DNA of 64,000 nucleotides from Bog-473 sp963787485 (GTDB lineage: Bacteria > Actinomycetota > Acidimicrobiia > Acidimicrobiales > RAAP-2): assembly GCA_963787485.1 (NCBI GenBank), contig CAWBDF010000007.1:372001-436000 (forward strand). Direction: 5' to 3'. The notes under the pieces were generated by a model. That model made no database searches. It was not told the origin of the DNA and saw only the letters and a program-made list of their open reading frames with translations. Below are positions 26,660 to 35,074 of this stretch, piece after piece. The first letter of the stretch is position 1. Every line of letters starts with the position of its first letter. Made by a program: the position numbers and the translations under genes.

Positions 26660-29227
26660 CTACTCCATGGGCCGGGTGGAGATGCCCGTGGGGTCCCGCC
26701 CCGCCAGCAGCCAGCCGATGAGCATGGCCGCGGCCGGCATGGCAATCAAGATGAAGAACAAGTTGTCCCACGGGACGTGATTGATGATGTCCGACACCCC
26801 ACCCTCCAGTTGATTCGAGCGGAACCAACCGAACAGGCCGACGTAAGCCGCCACCGTCCCGAGCAGCGCGCCCAGGAAGGCAAGGCCGCCGGCGGTGACG
26901 GCCGTCAGGCTCCGACGGGTGCGCGAGCTCGCTCCGGTGGCGGTGAGTGTGCGCAGCTCGCTCGCCGTCTCACTGCGGATGAGACCGACGCTCATGGCGA
27001 GGACGCCCAGGGCGAGCGCGATGCCGAAGACGGTCGCCCAGTTCACGATCTCGGCCGACGTCGGCTCGTCGTTCTTCGACTCCGTGCTCAGGTCGGCGGA
27101 AGCCGCCAACGAGCTGGCGCTCGTGAGCTGGGCCTTGGTGATCGGGCTGTTGGTCAGGATCATCCAGCCGTCGAGGCTGTTCTGGTCCGCGAGGTGCAGC
27201 CGATGCAGCGCGCTCTCGGTGATCACCGTGTTGGGTGCCGACGTGCCAATGGGCAGTTGGCCCTCCTCCCGGACCACTGGGTGGGCGAGACACGAGCCAG
27301 GTGAGCAAGAGTTGGTGTTGTTCCCGCCCCCTCCCAGGCCCTGGAAGCCGTTGCCGCCCTTCCCGCCACCGCCGTAGGTGAGCTGCACGCCTGAGCCCGC
27401 CAGGCCTGGCCGCGAGCTGAGGATGTCGGCGTTGGACGGGATCGACGAAGGAGTGATGCCGTAGGCCCGCAGGAGGGCCGGCGTCGCCACGTAGATCGCC
27501 CCGTTCCATTGGCGGCCACCGGCGCTCGGGTTCTGCAAGCCGACCGCCGGATTGTCGAGCTCGACAAGGTGCCTCGCGCCGACGGCGGAGGCGATGGCGT
27601 GCACGGCGGCCTCCTGCGTCTCGATGCTCGGTGGCGGCGTCGTGTTCCCCACTTGACCGTTCGGACCGAATGTAGGGCCGCTGGGCGGGGAGTACACGTT
27701 GACCGCGTTCGCTGCCATGTTGGGCCCGACGTAGTCGAAGACGTTGGCGTAACGGGCGACGGCCACGGCACAGATGATCACCGCGATCATGATGCCGAGG
27801 CTGATGGCCGAGAGGGCCGAGCCGGAGCGCGCCCGGTAGCGCGCCATGTCGCGCAGCGGCAGGCGGATGGCGATGGGCGACTTGCTGCCGATACCCGCCA
27901 ACAGGGCGAGGAAGAACGGTGAGACGAGGATGATCCCCACGATCAGCGCGATGAGCCCGGGGACCAGCCACACCACGCCGCCGCCGTTCCCCGAGGCGCC
28001 CGAGACGGAGAACATGATGAATCCAATGACGAGTGCGATCACTCCTGGAACCAGCGAGCGGTGGATCTGGCGGGGCGGCGCGGGCCGCCCGGCGAGGGCG
28101 CTGACCACCGGCACCCTGGTGATGGCGCGGGCGGGATAGCCGGCGGCAAAGAAGGTCGCGATAACGGCGAGCACCATGGCCGGCGCGATCACGGCCCATG
28201 GCAGCGCGAACATCCCGATGAGGTGGTGCGCGTTCTGCTCGTTGGTCGGCCGGTACGCCAGCCACAGCACCAGACCCAGCGCGAAGCCCAAGACGGCACC
28301 CACGACGCCGACGATGACGCCGTTGGCCTCCAGGACGAGCCGGACGTTGCGGTCGGTCGCCCCCATGGACTCGAGCATCCCGAGGGAGCGCATACGGCGC
28401 TGCGCCAGTACCGTGAAGCCGCCGATCGAGACCAAGGCGATGAGGAGCATGCCCACCGTCGCCAGCGCCAGCACGATGGTCGCCGGGTTGATGATGTTGT
28501 CGGTGTTCGAGCCCGGTGTCGTGATGAAGGAGGAGAGGGAGGAGAGGGATTTGAGCGTGGTGGGCGACGCGTCGAAGAGGACGTTCAGCTGCGTCGGGTG
28601 TGTCACCTGGCCGGGCGGGACGAGCGCGAACTCGTCGAGAAGGCTCTGGGGGTTCTGCACGATGCCGACGACGGTCTTGCCGCCCTGGGACCACGTGTCG
28701 CCCACACGCAGGTTGAGCTCGGACGCCAAGCCCTGCGTGAGGGCGATCTCGTTCGGTCCCGTCGGGTAGCGCCCGGACAGCAACTGCAGCATCGGTCCGC
28801 CGTAGGGTCCATGGGGATCCTGGGACCGCAGCTGGTAGGTCTGCGTCGAGCCGGGGACGGTGAACGTCTCGTTGGCGACGATCTGCACGGTGCCTACGGC
28901 GTGCTCGATCTGGGCGATCTGCGCCTCCACGGTCGGCAAGCTGGTCGACGCGGACTTGCTCGTGGGGGTCAGGTTGAACGTTGCGAGGTCGTGGGCCGTA
29001 CCGAACCCGGCGTTGGCTGACGGCGGCGTGTTGACCGCGACGGCCGAGCCGACCACGACGGAAGCCACCGCGACGATGATCAGGAGCAGGATCAGGAACT
29101 GCTGCCGCCATTCGCGCTTGAAGAGACGCCCGGACCAGCGGAGCATGGCCCGGCGGGCCGGGACGCCACCGGTTGTCGGTTCGGGGCCCGACTGGGCGAC
29201 GGGGCGGTCGAGGACGCCGACGCTCAT
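26660..29227 (-). CDS. ABC transporter permease, FtsX/MacB-like
   Basis: This 855-residue membrane protein has one N-terminal membrane helix (F-L-I-L-L-L-I-I-V-A-V-A-S-V-V), a large periplasmic or extracellular domain, a three-helix FtsX block around residues 240-390, a second extracellular domain rich in Gly/Asn, and a second FtsX block near the C-terminus. This duplicated layout is that of actinomycete FtsX-like permeases that export lipids, peptides or drugs, or act as mechanotransducers. Its ATG overlaps the ATPase stop (ATGA, 29224-29227). With the ATPase and PadR regulator it forms one operon. Confidence 0.85.
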   Translation of the reverse strand: MSVGVLDRPVAQSGPEPTTGGVPARRAMLRWSGRLFKREWRQQFLILLLIIVAVASVVVGSAVAVNTPPSANAGFGTAHDLATFNLTPTSKSASTSLPTVEAQIAQIEHAVGTVQIVANETFTVPGSTQTYQLRSQDPHGPYGGPMLQLLSGRYPTGPNEIALTQGLASELNLRVGDTWSQGGKTVVGIVQNPQSLLDEFALVPPGQVTHPTQLNVLFDASPTTLKSLSSLSSFITTPGSNTDNIINPATIVLALATVGMLLIALVSIGGFTVLAQRRMRSLGMLESMGATDRNVRLVLEANGVIVGVVGAVLGFALGLVLWLAYRPTNEQNAHHLIGMFALPWAVIAPAMVLAVIATFFAAGYPARAITRVPVVSALAGRPAPPRQIHRSLVPGVIALVIGFIMFSVSGASGNGGGVVWLVPGLIALIVGIILVSPFFLALLAGIGSKSPIAIRLPLRDMARYRARSGSALSAISLGIMIAVIICAVAVARYANVFDYVGPNMAANAVNVYSPPSGPTFGPNGQVGNTTPPPSIETQEAAVHAIASAVGARHLVELDNPAVGLQNPSAGGRQWNGAIYVATPALLRAYGITPSSIPSNADILSSRPGLAGSGVQLTYGGGGKGGNGFQGLGGGGNNTNSCSPGSCLAHPVVREEGQLPIGTSAPNTVITESALHRLHLADQNSLDGWMILTNSPITKAQLTSASSLAASADLSTESKNDEPTSAEIVNWATVFGIALALGVLAMSVGLIRSETASELRTLTATGASSRTRRSLTAVTAGGLAFLGALLGTVAAYVGLFGWFRSNQLEGGVSDIINHVPWDNLFFILIAMPAAAMLIGWLLAGRDPTGISTRPME

Positions 29228-29947
29228 TGGTTCGGGAGGTCGGCGAGGATCGCTTCGGGGCTCTCGACCGGGAGCGTCTGGTCGACGACTCTGCCGTCGC
29301 GCAGGAACACCACGCGGTCGGCCCACGAGGCGAGCTGGGCGTCGTGGGTCACCACGACGGCGGCCAGACCGCGGTGGCAGGCCGCGAGGATCAGGCGCAT
29401 GACGGCCTCGGCGTTGGTGGAGTCGAGCGCGCCGGAGGGCTCGTCGGCCAGGAGCAGCTGGCGGTTGCCCACGACGGCGCGGGCGATGGAGACGCGCTCG
29501 GCGCTCACCACCCGACAGCTGGTCCGGGTAGCTCGACGCCCGCTCGGCCAGCCCGAAATCCTCGAGCGCCTCGAGCGCCGCCCCCTGGGCCTTGCGGGCG
29601 GCGACCCCGTCGAGTTCCAGGGGCAGGGAGACGTTCTCCACGGCACTGAGCCCGGCGAGCAGGTTGTAGTCCTGGAAGACGTAGCCGATGGACTGGCGGC
29701 GCAGGCGCGCCTTGCCGTTGCGGGACAGCTTCGACAGCGGCGCACCTCCGACATAGACCTCGCCGGAGGTCGGGTCCTCGAGGCTCCCGGCGATGGTCAG
29801 GAGCGTGCTCTTGCCCGAGCCGCTCGCGCCCATGACCGCAACCAGAGATCCGGCGTTGACTGAGAGATCGACACGGCGGAGGGCGTGTACCTCCGCCGCC
29901 CCTTCTCCGTAGACCTTGGAGATGTCGCGTAGTTCGAGATAGCTCAT
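29224..29947 (-). CDS. ABC transporter ATP-binding protein, single-base frameshift
   Basis: This LolD/MacB-type ATPase of 240 residues is split by one extra base. The Walker A (G-A-S-G-S-G-K-S-T) and Q-loop are in the first frame. The signature L-S-G-G-E ends that frame, and R-V-S-I-A-R-A, Walker B (L-L-L-A-D-E-P-S-G-A-L-D) and the H-loop (V-V-V-T-H-D) are in the next. An extra C near 29499 (plus strand) explains it; without it the text reads L-S-G-G-E-R-Q-R-V-S-I-A-R. Read literally, the frame fuses ATPase and permease, which is an artefact. ATG 29947 overlaps the PadR stop. Confidence 0.84.
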
Positions 29948-30531
29948 TGGGGGGCTCCCACCTTGCGCCGGGCCTTCGGGAGTGGGAACGACTGCGAGGC
30001 CGGCGCGTTCACGCCCGCAGCTGCTCGCTTCAGACGGCCCTCGGCCGTGTCCAGCCACCTGACCAGTGAGTCGAGCCGGAACAGCTCGGCGTCGACGACC
30101 AGGGCGAAATGGAGGTCGAACCGGGCCTCGTCCTCCTTCAGCCGCGTCCACTGCTGCATGAGCTCGACGAGGTAGCGCCGGTGCAGCTGCACCACGTCGT
30201 GGACGTCGACGCTCGGGAGCTCCAGCGCGACCAGGACCTTGATGACGAGCTCGTCTCGGGGCGGGGAGGAAAAGTCGGGCGGAGTCCGCAGCCACTTGGC
30301 CAGCTCCACCTCACCCTCCTCGGTGATATGGAAGCCCTTCTGGGGACCCTCGTCGGCCAAGTCCTCGGACTCGACCAGCCCGTCCCGCTCAAGGCGCTGG
30401 AGGGTCGTGTACACCTGCCCGACGTTGAGCGGCCACACTTCGCCGGTGCGGGCCTCGAATTCCTGCCGCAGCTGCAGCCCGTACTTGGGACCCTCGCTGA
30501 GCAGGGCCAACAAGGCGTGACGGACGCTCAT
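29944..30531 (-). CDS. PadR family transcriptional regulator
   Basis: This 195-residue protein has an N-terminal winged helix (R-H-A-L-L-A-L-L-S-E-G-P-K-Y-G-L-Q-L, then Y-T-T-L-Q-R-L-E-R-D-G-L) and a C-terminal Vir-type helical dimerisation domain, which is the PadR/PadR_C layout. It is the first gene of the ABC operon, and its stop overlaps the ATPase start. PadR proteins commonly repress adjacent multidrug or peptide exporters and are released by the exported compound. The predicted promoter and inverted repeat upstream support autoregulation. Confidence 0.87.
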   Translation of the reverse strand: MSVRHALLALLSEGPKYGLQLRQEFEARTGEVWPLNVGQVYTTLQRLERDGLVESEDLADEGPQKGFHITEEGEVELAKWLRTPPDFSSPPRDELVIKVLVALELPSVDVHDVVQLHRRYLVELMQQWTRLKEDEARFDLHFALVVDAELFRLDSLVRWLDTAEGRLKRAAAGVNAPASQSFPLPKARRKVGAPQ

Positions 30532-30552
30532 GTTCTTTCGCTTCGCTGTAGC

Positions 30553-30563
30553 ATACCGAGTAT
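30553..30563. promoter_or_regulatory. inverted repeat at the PadR promoter, candidate operator
   Basis: ATAC and GTAT are perfect 4-base arms around CGA. The repeat starts inside the -10 box of the predicted PadR promoter and extends to the expected transcription start, so a bound PadR would block transcription. Binding is inferred. Confidence 0.35.
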
Positions 30564-30590
30564 CCTACCCCATAGACCACCACTTGCCAA
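30562..30590 (-). promoter_or_regulatory. predicted promoter of the PadR-ABC operon
   Basis: On the minus strand -35 TTGGCA (30590-30585), a 17-base spacer and -10 TAGGAT (30567-30562) lie about 30 bases upstream of the PadR ATG. The spacing is ideal and the hexamers are near consensus. Confidence 0.55.
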
Positions 30591-30920
30591 GTCACCAGCG
30601 GTCGAAAGGACGGGAAGGAGCGACACGCACCGCCGGAAGTCTGCCCTCTTCTCAGCCGAAGCCCACACCGAGTTCTGGAGATGCGTGGCTCGGGTCTACG
30701 TGTTCGGCGGCTGCTCTCGTTCGCGGCGGTCGAGACGGGCCGAGTCAAACCGCGCCGAGGTGCTCGAGCTTGTCGGGATTGATGATCCCGCTCAGCGGCG
30801 TCTTCGATGCCCCCGTAGCCCTCCGTGCGGGAGGTGACGTCGCTCTCGAACCCGCACCCCACCGGTACCCCGAGCGATTCTGCCAAACCCGTCCCCGCCC
30901 GGGTCTGGAACGCGGCGGTT
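30591..30920. other. gap with no intact gene; possible decayed sigma-like tail
   Basis: No intact gene is seen here. On the minus strand, about 30745-30806 reads G-I-I-N-P-D-K-L-E-H-L before a stop. This resembles the C-terminal end of SigJ-type sigma factors, whose SnoaL-like tail often ends N-P-D-K-L. Nothing upstream extends it in any single frame, so it could be a degraded remnant or chance. Confidence 0.2.
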
Positions 30921-31670
30921 CTAGGACATGGAGCCCTTCACTGTGCGTCGGAGACGTGCGAGGCACTGTTCGAGTAACCGGCTCACATGCATCTGACTCA
31001 TGCCTAGGCGTTGCGCGATCTCAGATTGCGTTAACTCCTCGACAAACCTCAGGTGGATCAACTGGCGCTCACGGGGCGTCAGGTGCTCCATCCCGGCTTG
31101 CAAGATCTCTCTCGTCTCCACAAGGGACACCTGGTCATTGTGGTCAAAATGTGCTGCCGCCGAGGCCGCTTCGTTCACGTTGGGGTCGTCCAACGATGCA
31201 GCTCGATACCCCCGTCCTGCCTCCATTGCTTCAAGAACAGCTTCGACCGGGGTGTTGAGCGCGGCAGAAAGCTCCGCGATCGTCGGAGTGCGTCCAAAGG
31301 TGTGCGTCAGCTCTTCGATCTGGGTTCCGATTTCAAGGTAGAGCTCTTGGACGTGTCGCGGCGCACGAACTCCCCATCCTCGGTCCCGGAAGTGCCTCTT
31401 GAGCTCGCCGACGATGTACGACACGGCGAAAGTGCTGAATTTTACGTTCCGGTCCGGATCGAAGCGATCGACCGCCTTCACCAGCGCCATACTCGCCACT
31501 TGGTACAGATCGTCGTACGGCTCACCGCGGTTCGTAAAGCGACGGGCAAGCTGACCTGCCAGATTGAGGTGCTCCTCTATAAGGGCGTCGCGCAAATCCG
31601 GCGCTCGGGTCCGAGCCAACTCGCGGAAGCTCGAGGAGTCACATTCATTACCGGTCAAGCGGCACGTCAC
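30921..31670 (-). CDS. SigB/SigF/SigG-type RNA polymerase sigma factor
   Basis: This 249-residue group 3 sigma-70 factor has region 2 (D-D-L-Y-Q-V-A-S-M-A-L-V-K-A-V-D-R-F-D-P, then F-S-T-F-A-V), region 3 (G-R-T-P-T-I-A-E-L) and region 4 with a helix-turn-helix (L-T-Q-S-E-I-A-Q-R-L-G-M-S-Q-M-H-V-S-R-L-L). These are hallmarks of the stress/sporulation SigB-SigF family. Its start overlaps the anti-sigma gene by 23 bases. In this family activity is set by partner switching between an RsbW-type kinase and dephosphorylated STAS antagonists, both encoded immediately upstream. Confidence 0.9.
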   Translation of the reverse strand: MTCRLTGNECDSSSFRELARTRAPDLRDALIEEHLNLAGQLARRFTNRGEPYDDLYQVASMALVKAVDRFDPDRNVKFSTFAVSYIVGELKRHFRDRGWGVRAPRHVQELYLEIGTQIEELTHTFGRTPTIAELSAALNTPVEAVLEAMEAGRGYRAASLDDPNVNEAASAAAHFDHNDQVSLVETREILQAGMEHLTPRERQLIHLRFVEELTQSEIAQRLGMSQMHVSRLLEQCLARLRRTVKGSMS

Positions 31671-32097
31671 CTGTCACATGCGATTTGCGAAGCCACAGCA
31701 CGCGCTGCCCGTCCTCATCCGACCTCTCTCCATGGTCGTCGGTCAAAGCTGAGAGCAACTGCTCGCAGAGCTCATCCTGCCGTGGACCAACCCGTAGTCC
31801 GGACTCTGCGGGACCCTCCGAGGTGGTGGTGAATGTCACGGTGATCTCGTCCCCGCGACGTTGGAAGGCATATGCCGCCTGAGATCCCTCTGCGACGTTT
31901 CCAAAGGAGGCGTAGAGTTCGTCAACCGCAAGCTGGAGGTCTTGGAGCTCTTCGACATCGAAGTGCGAGCGAGCCGCGAGGAGACCGGCGGCGAATCGGG
32001 CGAGGCTGACGAAATCTCCCCCACCAGGGACCACGAGCCGCAATTCTTCTTCCAGTTCCGTCTGCTGATCCGCTATATCACTTGCATCCCTCATCAC
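31648..32097 (-). CDS. RsbW-type anti-sigma factor (HATPase_c_2)
   Basis: This 149-residue protein has the GHKL-type helix and N-box region (L-Q-L-A-V-D-E-L-Y-A-S-F-G-N), but the usual G1/G2 boxes are weak, as in actinomycete SigF anti-sigma factors. It should bind the sigma factor and phosphorylate the STAS partner. The gene order STAS - this - sigma with overlaps of 4 and 23 bases matches rsbV-rsbW-sigB. Assignment rests on position as much as on sequence. Loss of kinase activity is possible given the poor ATP-lid motifs. Confidence 0.8.
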   Translation of the reverse strand: MMRDASDIADQQTELEEELRLVVPGGGDFVSLARFAAGLLAARSHFDVEELQDLQLAVDELYASFGNVAEGSQAAYAFQRRGDEITVTFTTTSEGPAESGLRVGPRQDELCEQLLSALTDDHGERSDEDGQRVLWLRKSHVTGDVPLDR

Positions 32098-32462
32098 ACT
32101 TTTGGTCCTGTTCCGGCCACGTGGTCGAACAGCTCCTCACGAGATTCGAACATCACGAAGGCTGACTGGAGTCCAGTCAGCTCGAATACCCGCCTGACTC
32201 GATCATCGGAGACAATCAGGTAGAGCGAGTCGCCCGAATCTTCACATCTCTGTCGAGCGGATATCAACGTGCCTAAGGCGACGGAGTCGATGAAGGTTGC
32301 GTCTCCTAAATCAACGACGACACCGTGGTCTTCATCGAGCGCACGAGAGATCTGCTCGTTCATTGCAGGAGCCAGTGCCAGGTCGACCTCGCCGGACACG
32401 GTGACGATCGGTGTGGTCAGCGCGGCGACGCCCTTTTCAGTGCTCACCTTCCCCATTGCCAT
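32094..32462 (-). CDS. STAS domain anti-sigma factor antagonist (RsbV-like)
   Basis: This 122-residue STAS protein contains the phosphorylation-site motif D-A-T-F-I-D-S-V-A-L-G-T-L, with the serine expected to be phosphorylated by the anti-sigma kinase. The first strand and helix (V-S-G-E-V-D-L-A-L-A-P) are typical. ATG 32462 has GGGAGG upstream, and an earlier in-frame start at 32504 is less likely. The stop overlaps the anti-sigma start (ATGA). It is the first gene of the sigma operon. Confidence 0.87.
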   Translation of the reverse strand: MAMGKVSTEKGVAALTTPIVTVSGEVDLALAPAMNEQISRALDEDHGVVVDLGDATFIDSVALGTLISARQRCEDSGDSLYLIVSDDRVRRVFELTGLQSAFVMFESREELFDHVAGTGPKV

Positions 32463-32526
32463 TGTTGAGCAACCTCCCGTCACGGCCGTTGACGGCCCCG
32501 ACAACTCTCACATTCTTGCCACATGA

Positions 32527-32547
32527 AATCACGTTTGCACCGTGATT
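32527..32547. promoter_or_regulatory. inverted repeat over the sigma-F-like promoter
   Basis: AATCACG and CGTGATT are perfect 7-base arms around a 7-base centre, spanning the GTTT -35 element. A bound protein would compete with the sigma factor. No regulator is assigned. Confidence 0.35.
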
Positions 32548-32558
32548 GAATCGGGTAT
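32533..32558 (+). promoter_or_regulatory. SigB/SigF-type promoter
   Basis: GTTT at 32533-32536, a 16-base spacer and GGGTAT at 32553-32558 match the GTTT-N15-17-GGGTAT consensus of actinomycete SigF/SigB regulons. It points at the HATPase gene at 32663 and lies in the divergent gap beside the sigma operon, so the encoded sigma factor probably controls it. Confidence 0.6.
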
Positions 32559-32662
32559 GTTTCGAAACGCCAGTTCGCTGTGACTGATTTCCGGGTGCAC
32601 GGCCTGCCCTGGCGCTATAACCAACGTCAACTTCCGGTTGCCACGATTGCCTTCGGGGTACA

Positions 32663-33061
32663 TTGCAAGGCATTCCTGATTTTCACATTTCACGTGCTTT
32701 TCCACCGAGGGCGGCAAGTGCCGGTATGGCGCGGCAAATGGTCCGGAGCGCCCTTGCGGAATGGGACCTCATGTTGTTCGAGGACATCGCTCTGCTGCTG
32801 GCCACCGAACTGATGAGTAACGGTGTTCGGCATGCCATGACCCTGCTCACGCTAGAGATGTCGTACGAGGATGGATGTCTCCGCGTCGGCGTTTCCGATC
32901 GGGACACGCACCAACCCGTCCTGAATCGGTCGAGCCAGAACTCGGTGCATGGATGGGGACTGCATATGGTGGATCTTCTGGCCTCGGGCTGGGGTACCAC
33001 GACCAAGCCAAACGGCAAGACGGTCTGGTTCGAACTGCGAACACCGCAGTGCCCGGGATGA
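32663..33061 (+). CDS. HATPase_c_2 ATP-binding regulator (second RsbW-like protein)
   Basis: This roughly 132-residue GHKL ATPase has an intact N-box (A-T-E-L-M-S-N-G-V-R-H-A), a G1-like V-S-D-R-D and a G2 box (H-G-W-G-L-H-M-V), so unlike the upstream anti-sigma protein it keeps the ATP site. Such proteins act as anti-sigma kinases or partner-switch kinases. TTG 32663 is the only start that includes the whole domain; ATG 32726 would clip its first strand. It stands behind the SigF-like promoter and converges on the phosphatase gene. Confidence 0.82.
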   Translation: MQGIPDFHISRAFPPRAASAGMARQMVRSALAEWDLMLFEDIALLLATELMSNGVRHAMTLLTLEMSYEDGCLRVGVSDRDTHQPVLNRSSQNSVHGWGLHMVDLLASGWGTTTKPNGKTVWFELRTPQCPG

Positions 33062-33076
33062 GAGTTTGCTCCAGAA

Positions 33077-34924
33077 TCACCCCTCAGAGAACTTCGCGGC
33101 AACCATCGCGACGTCGTCGTGAGGGACGTCGGTCTTCACGAGATGGCGGATCGACCGATCGCAGAACGATTCCATTGATCCGCCACCAAATTCCTCAATG
33201 AGTGCCACCAGACGCCGAATGCCGGTGTCGATCAACTGGTTTCTTCGTTCAACCAATCCGTCGGTATAGAGCACGACGAAGGATCCACGCGGAAACGGTA
33301 CCGTCGTCGTCCTTCGCGGCTGCGTCAGCCTGACCGCCAACGGCGCATCTTGCTGGTCCGAAAGGATCTCGGGGTCCGATCCTGGCCTCACGATGATCGG
33401 CGGCATATGACCGGCGGACGAATAAGTGAGCTCTTGACAGGACAGATCGATGATGGCCAGCACACACGTTGCCCATCTGGCGAAAGGAAGGCTCAACGCG
33501 AACTGGTCGAGCACCTCGAGAGCCGCTCCAGGATCGACCTGCATATACGCCAACGCCGCCATCGCACTACGAAGCTGACCCATGGCCGTCACGGAGTCCA
33601 TTCCGTGTCCGACTGCGTCCCCGACGATCAGAGCAACACGATCCTTGGACGCCGGCAAAATGTCGTACCAGTCGCCACCTACGGCCAGATCATCGGCAGC
33701 GGGAAGATACTTCGCGCAGACATCGAGACGCTCGTCCTCAATCGCGTCATTGCCCAGCATCGCCTCCTGCAGGGACTGGGCCAGTCCGTGTTCGAGCTGA
33801 TAGAGACGTTCACGGTCCGCAAGAAGCGCCATTTCTCGTGTGATGTCTCGCGACATTCCCACAACACCACTCACGGCTCCATCGGGGCCACGCAGGGGGC
33901 TCTTCGTAATGGAGAAAATGTGCGGACCATCTGGAAACGGCAACACTTCTTGGAACTGTCGCTCACGGCCTGTGCGTATCACATACTCTTCGTTTCTATG
34001 TAGGTCAGCCGCGATTTCGGGATCCACGAACTCATCGATTGTATGCCCGATGAGGTCCGCTTCGGAGTTCCCTCCGGTCAACGCGGCTGCGCGTGACCGA
34101 TTCGACAAGATGTGCCGACCCTTGAGGTCCTTTGCATAGATTCCCTCTGACGAGGCATCAAGTGCAGACTGCAGCAGCACCGCTCGATCCGCGAGCTCTT
34201 CCTCACGTGCCGCAGCCTGGCGACCCCAGATTTGCCATCTCATCCAGACGATCACTCCGATGACGACACCGATGGCGCCAGCGACGATCACGGTTATGAG
34301 CGAAAACACGACTTTGGTGTGAAGGGAATTCCTGTTGTCGGCAAGATCCCGACGGACGGTAGACGCGAGAAGAGCCTGGCGACGCCGAAAGACGTCGAAC
34401 TGGTCCTTACCCTTCTGAGCGGCGAGCTGTTGAGTACTCAAGGCGGCCCCCTGCTGAACGTCGGCTTTCGCAGCCAGGGCGCTTGTCCGCCATTTATCGA
34501 GAGCCGCCGTCGTACTCATGAGCTCCCGTTGGAACCTCGGACCGAGGTCCACGCCTTGGAGCGCGCCGACTGCGTTGTGGAACTGACTGGTCCCTGAGGA
34601 AAACGGCTCCAAGAAAGAGCTTTGACCCGTCAGCACGTACCCCCGGATGCCGGTCTCCATGTTGAGCGCGCCAACGAGCAACTGGGACGCCCCGTTCGAC
34701 GCCACATCGTAGGTGGACTCTTGCTGATTCAAGGTCGACAGCGTGCTCACCAGTGTCGGAACGGTGACAGCAACGATGACAAGGACCACGACGAGGTAGC
34801 CAAATGTCAGAGACCGGACGATGCGCCGGTTTCGCCCGGCCCGTGTCCCGTTCGCGCTCTCAGCATCCACGGCGAGCACCTTAGTGACGGGTATCCGTTC
34901 CTGCTCAGGAGGCCAACGGACCAA
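33077..34924 (-). CDS. membrane CHASE3-PAS-PP2C phosphatase (RsbU/SpoIIE-like)
   Basis: This 615-residue sensor phosphatase has TM1 at about 40-60, an extracellular CHASE3 domain with the signature M-E-T-G-I-R-G-Y-V-L-T-G at 89-100, TM2 at about 205-228, a PAS domain from about 255 to 365 and a SpoIIE-type PP2C domain from about 400. The PP2C metal motifs G-G-D-W-Y-D (416-421), G-D-A-V-G-H-G (435-441), Y-T-D-G-L-V-E and P-H-D-D-V-A are intact. It should dephosphorylate STAS antagonists and so release the sigma factor on an external signal. The start (TTG 34924 or GTG near 34879) is uncertain. Confidence 0.87.
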   Translation of the reverse strand: MVRWPPEQERIPVTKVLAVDAESANGTRAGRNRRIVRSLTFGYLVVVLVIVAVTVPTLVSTLSTLNQQESTYDVASNGASQLLVGALNMETGIRGYVLTGQSSFLEPFSSGTSQFHNAVGALQGVDLGPRFQRELMSTTAALDKWRTSALAAKADVQQGAALSTQQLAAQKGKDQFDVFRRRQALLASTVRRDLADNRNSLHTKVVFSLITVIVAGAIGVVIGVIVWMRWQIWGRQAAAREEELADRAVLLQSALDASSEGIYAKDLKGRHILSNRSRAAALTGGNSEADLIGHTIDEFVDPEIAADLHRNEEYVIRTGRERQFQEVLPFPDGPHIFSITKSPLRGPDGAVSGVVGMSRDITREMALLADRERLYQLEHGLAQSLQEAMLGNDAIEDERLDVCAKYLPAADDLAVGGDWYDILPASKDRVALIVGDAVGHGMDSVTAMGQLRSAMAALAYMQVDPGAALEVLDQFALSLPFARWATCVLAIIDLSCQELTYSSAGHMPPIIVRPGSDPEILSDQQDAPLAVRLTQPRRTTTVPFPRGSFVVLYTDGLVERRNQLIDTGIRRLVALIEEFGGGSMESFCDRSIRHLVKTDVPHDDVAMVAAKFSEG

Positions 34925-35074
34925 TTCCCTCGCCGTTCGCCGTCACAGACGAAGTTCCCGGGCAACCGACGAACGGCCGTTGAGTTTATCGATGCGATCT
35001 CTCCGCGAGTGATCCACAGGCATTCCGGGTACGGAGACCCCAACGTCACAACAGCTTTCTGAACGGAGGTAGGC

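Noticed and set aside
28061..29020. 319-codon plus-strand ORF opposite the ABC permease
   Set aside because: It is antisense to a well-supported membrane protein and consists of charged low-complexity sequence without membrane or domain features.
26660..30295. Single 1211-residue ABC fusion protein
   Set aside because: It is created by a one-base insertion near 29499; restored frames give separate ATPase and permease, and the N-terminal 116 codons are antisense to PadR-type coding.
34983..35032. SigF-type promoter before the second STAS gene
   Set aside because: GTTT and GGGTA are present but more than 40 bases apart, far outside the 15-17 base spacer.
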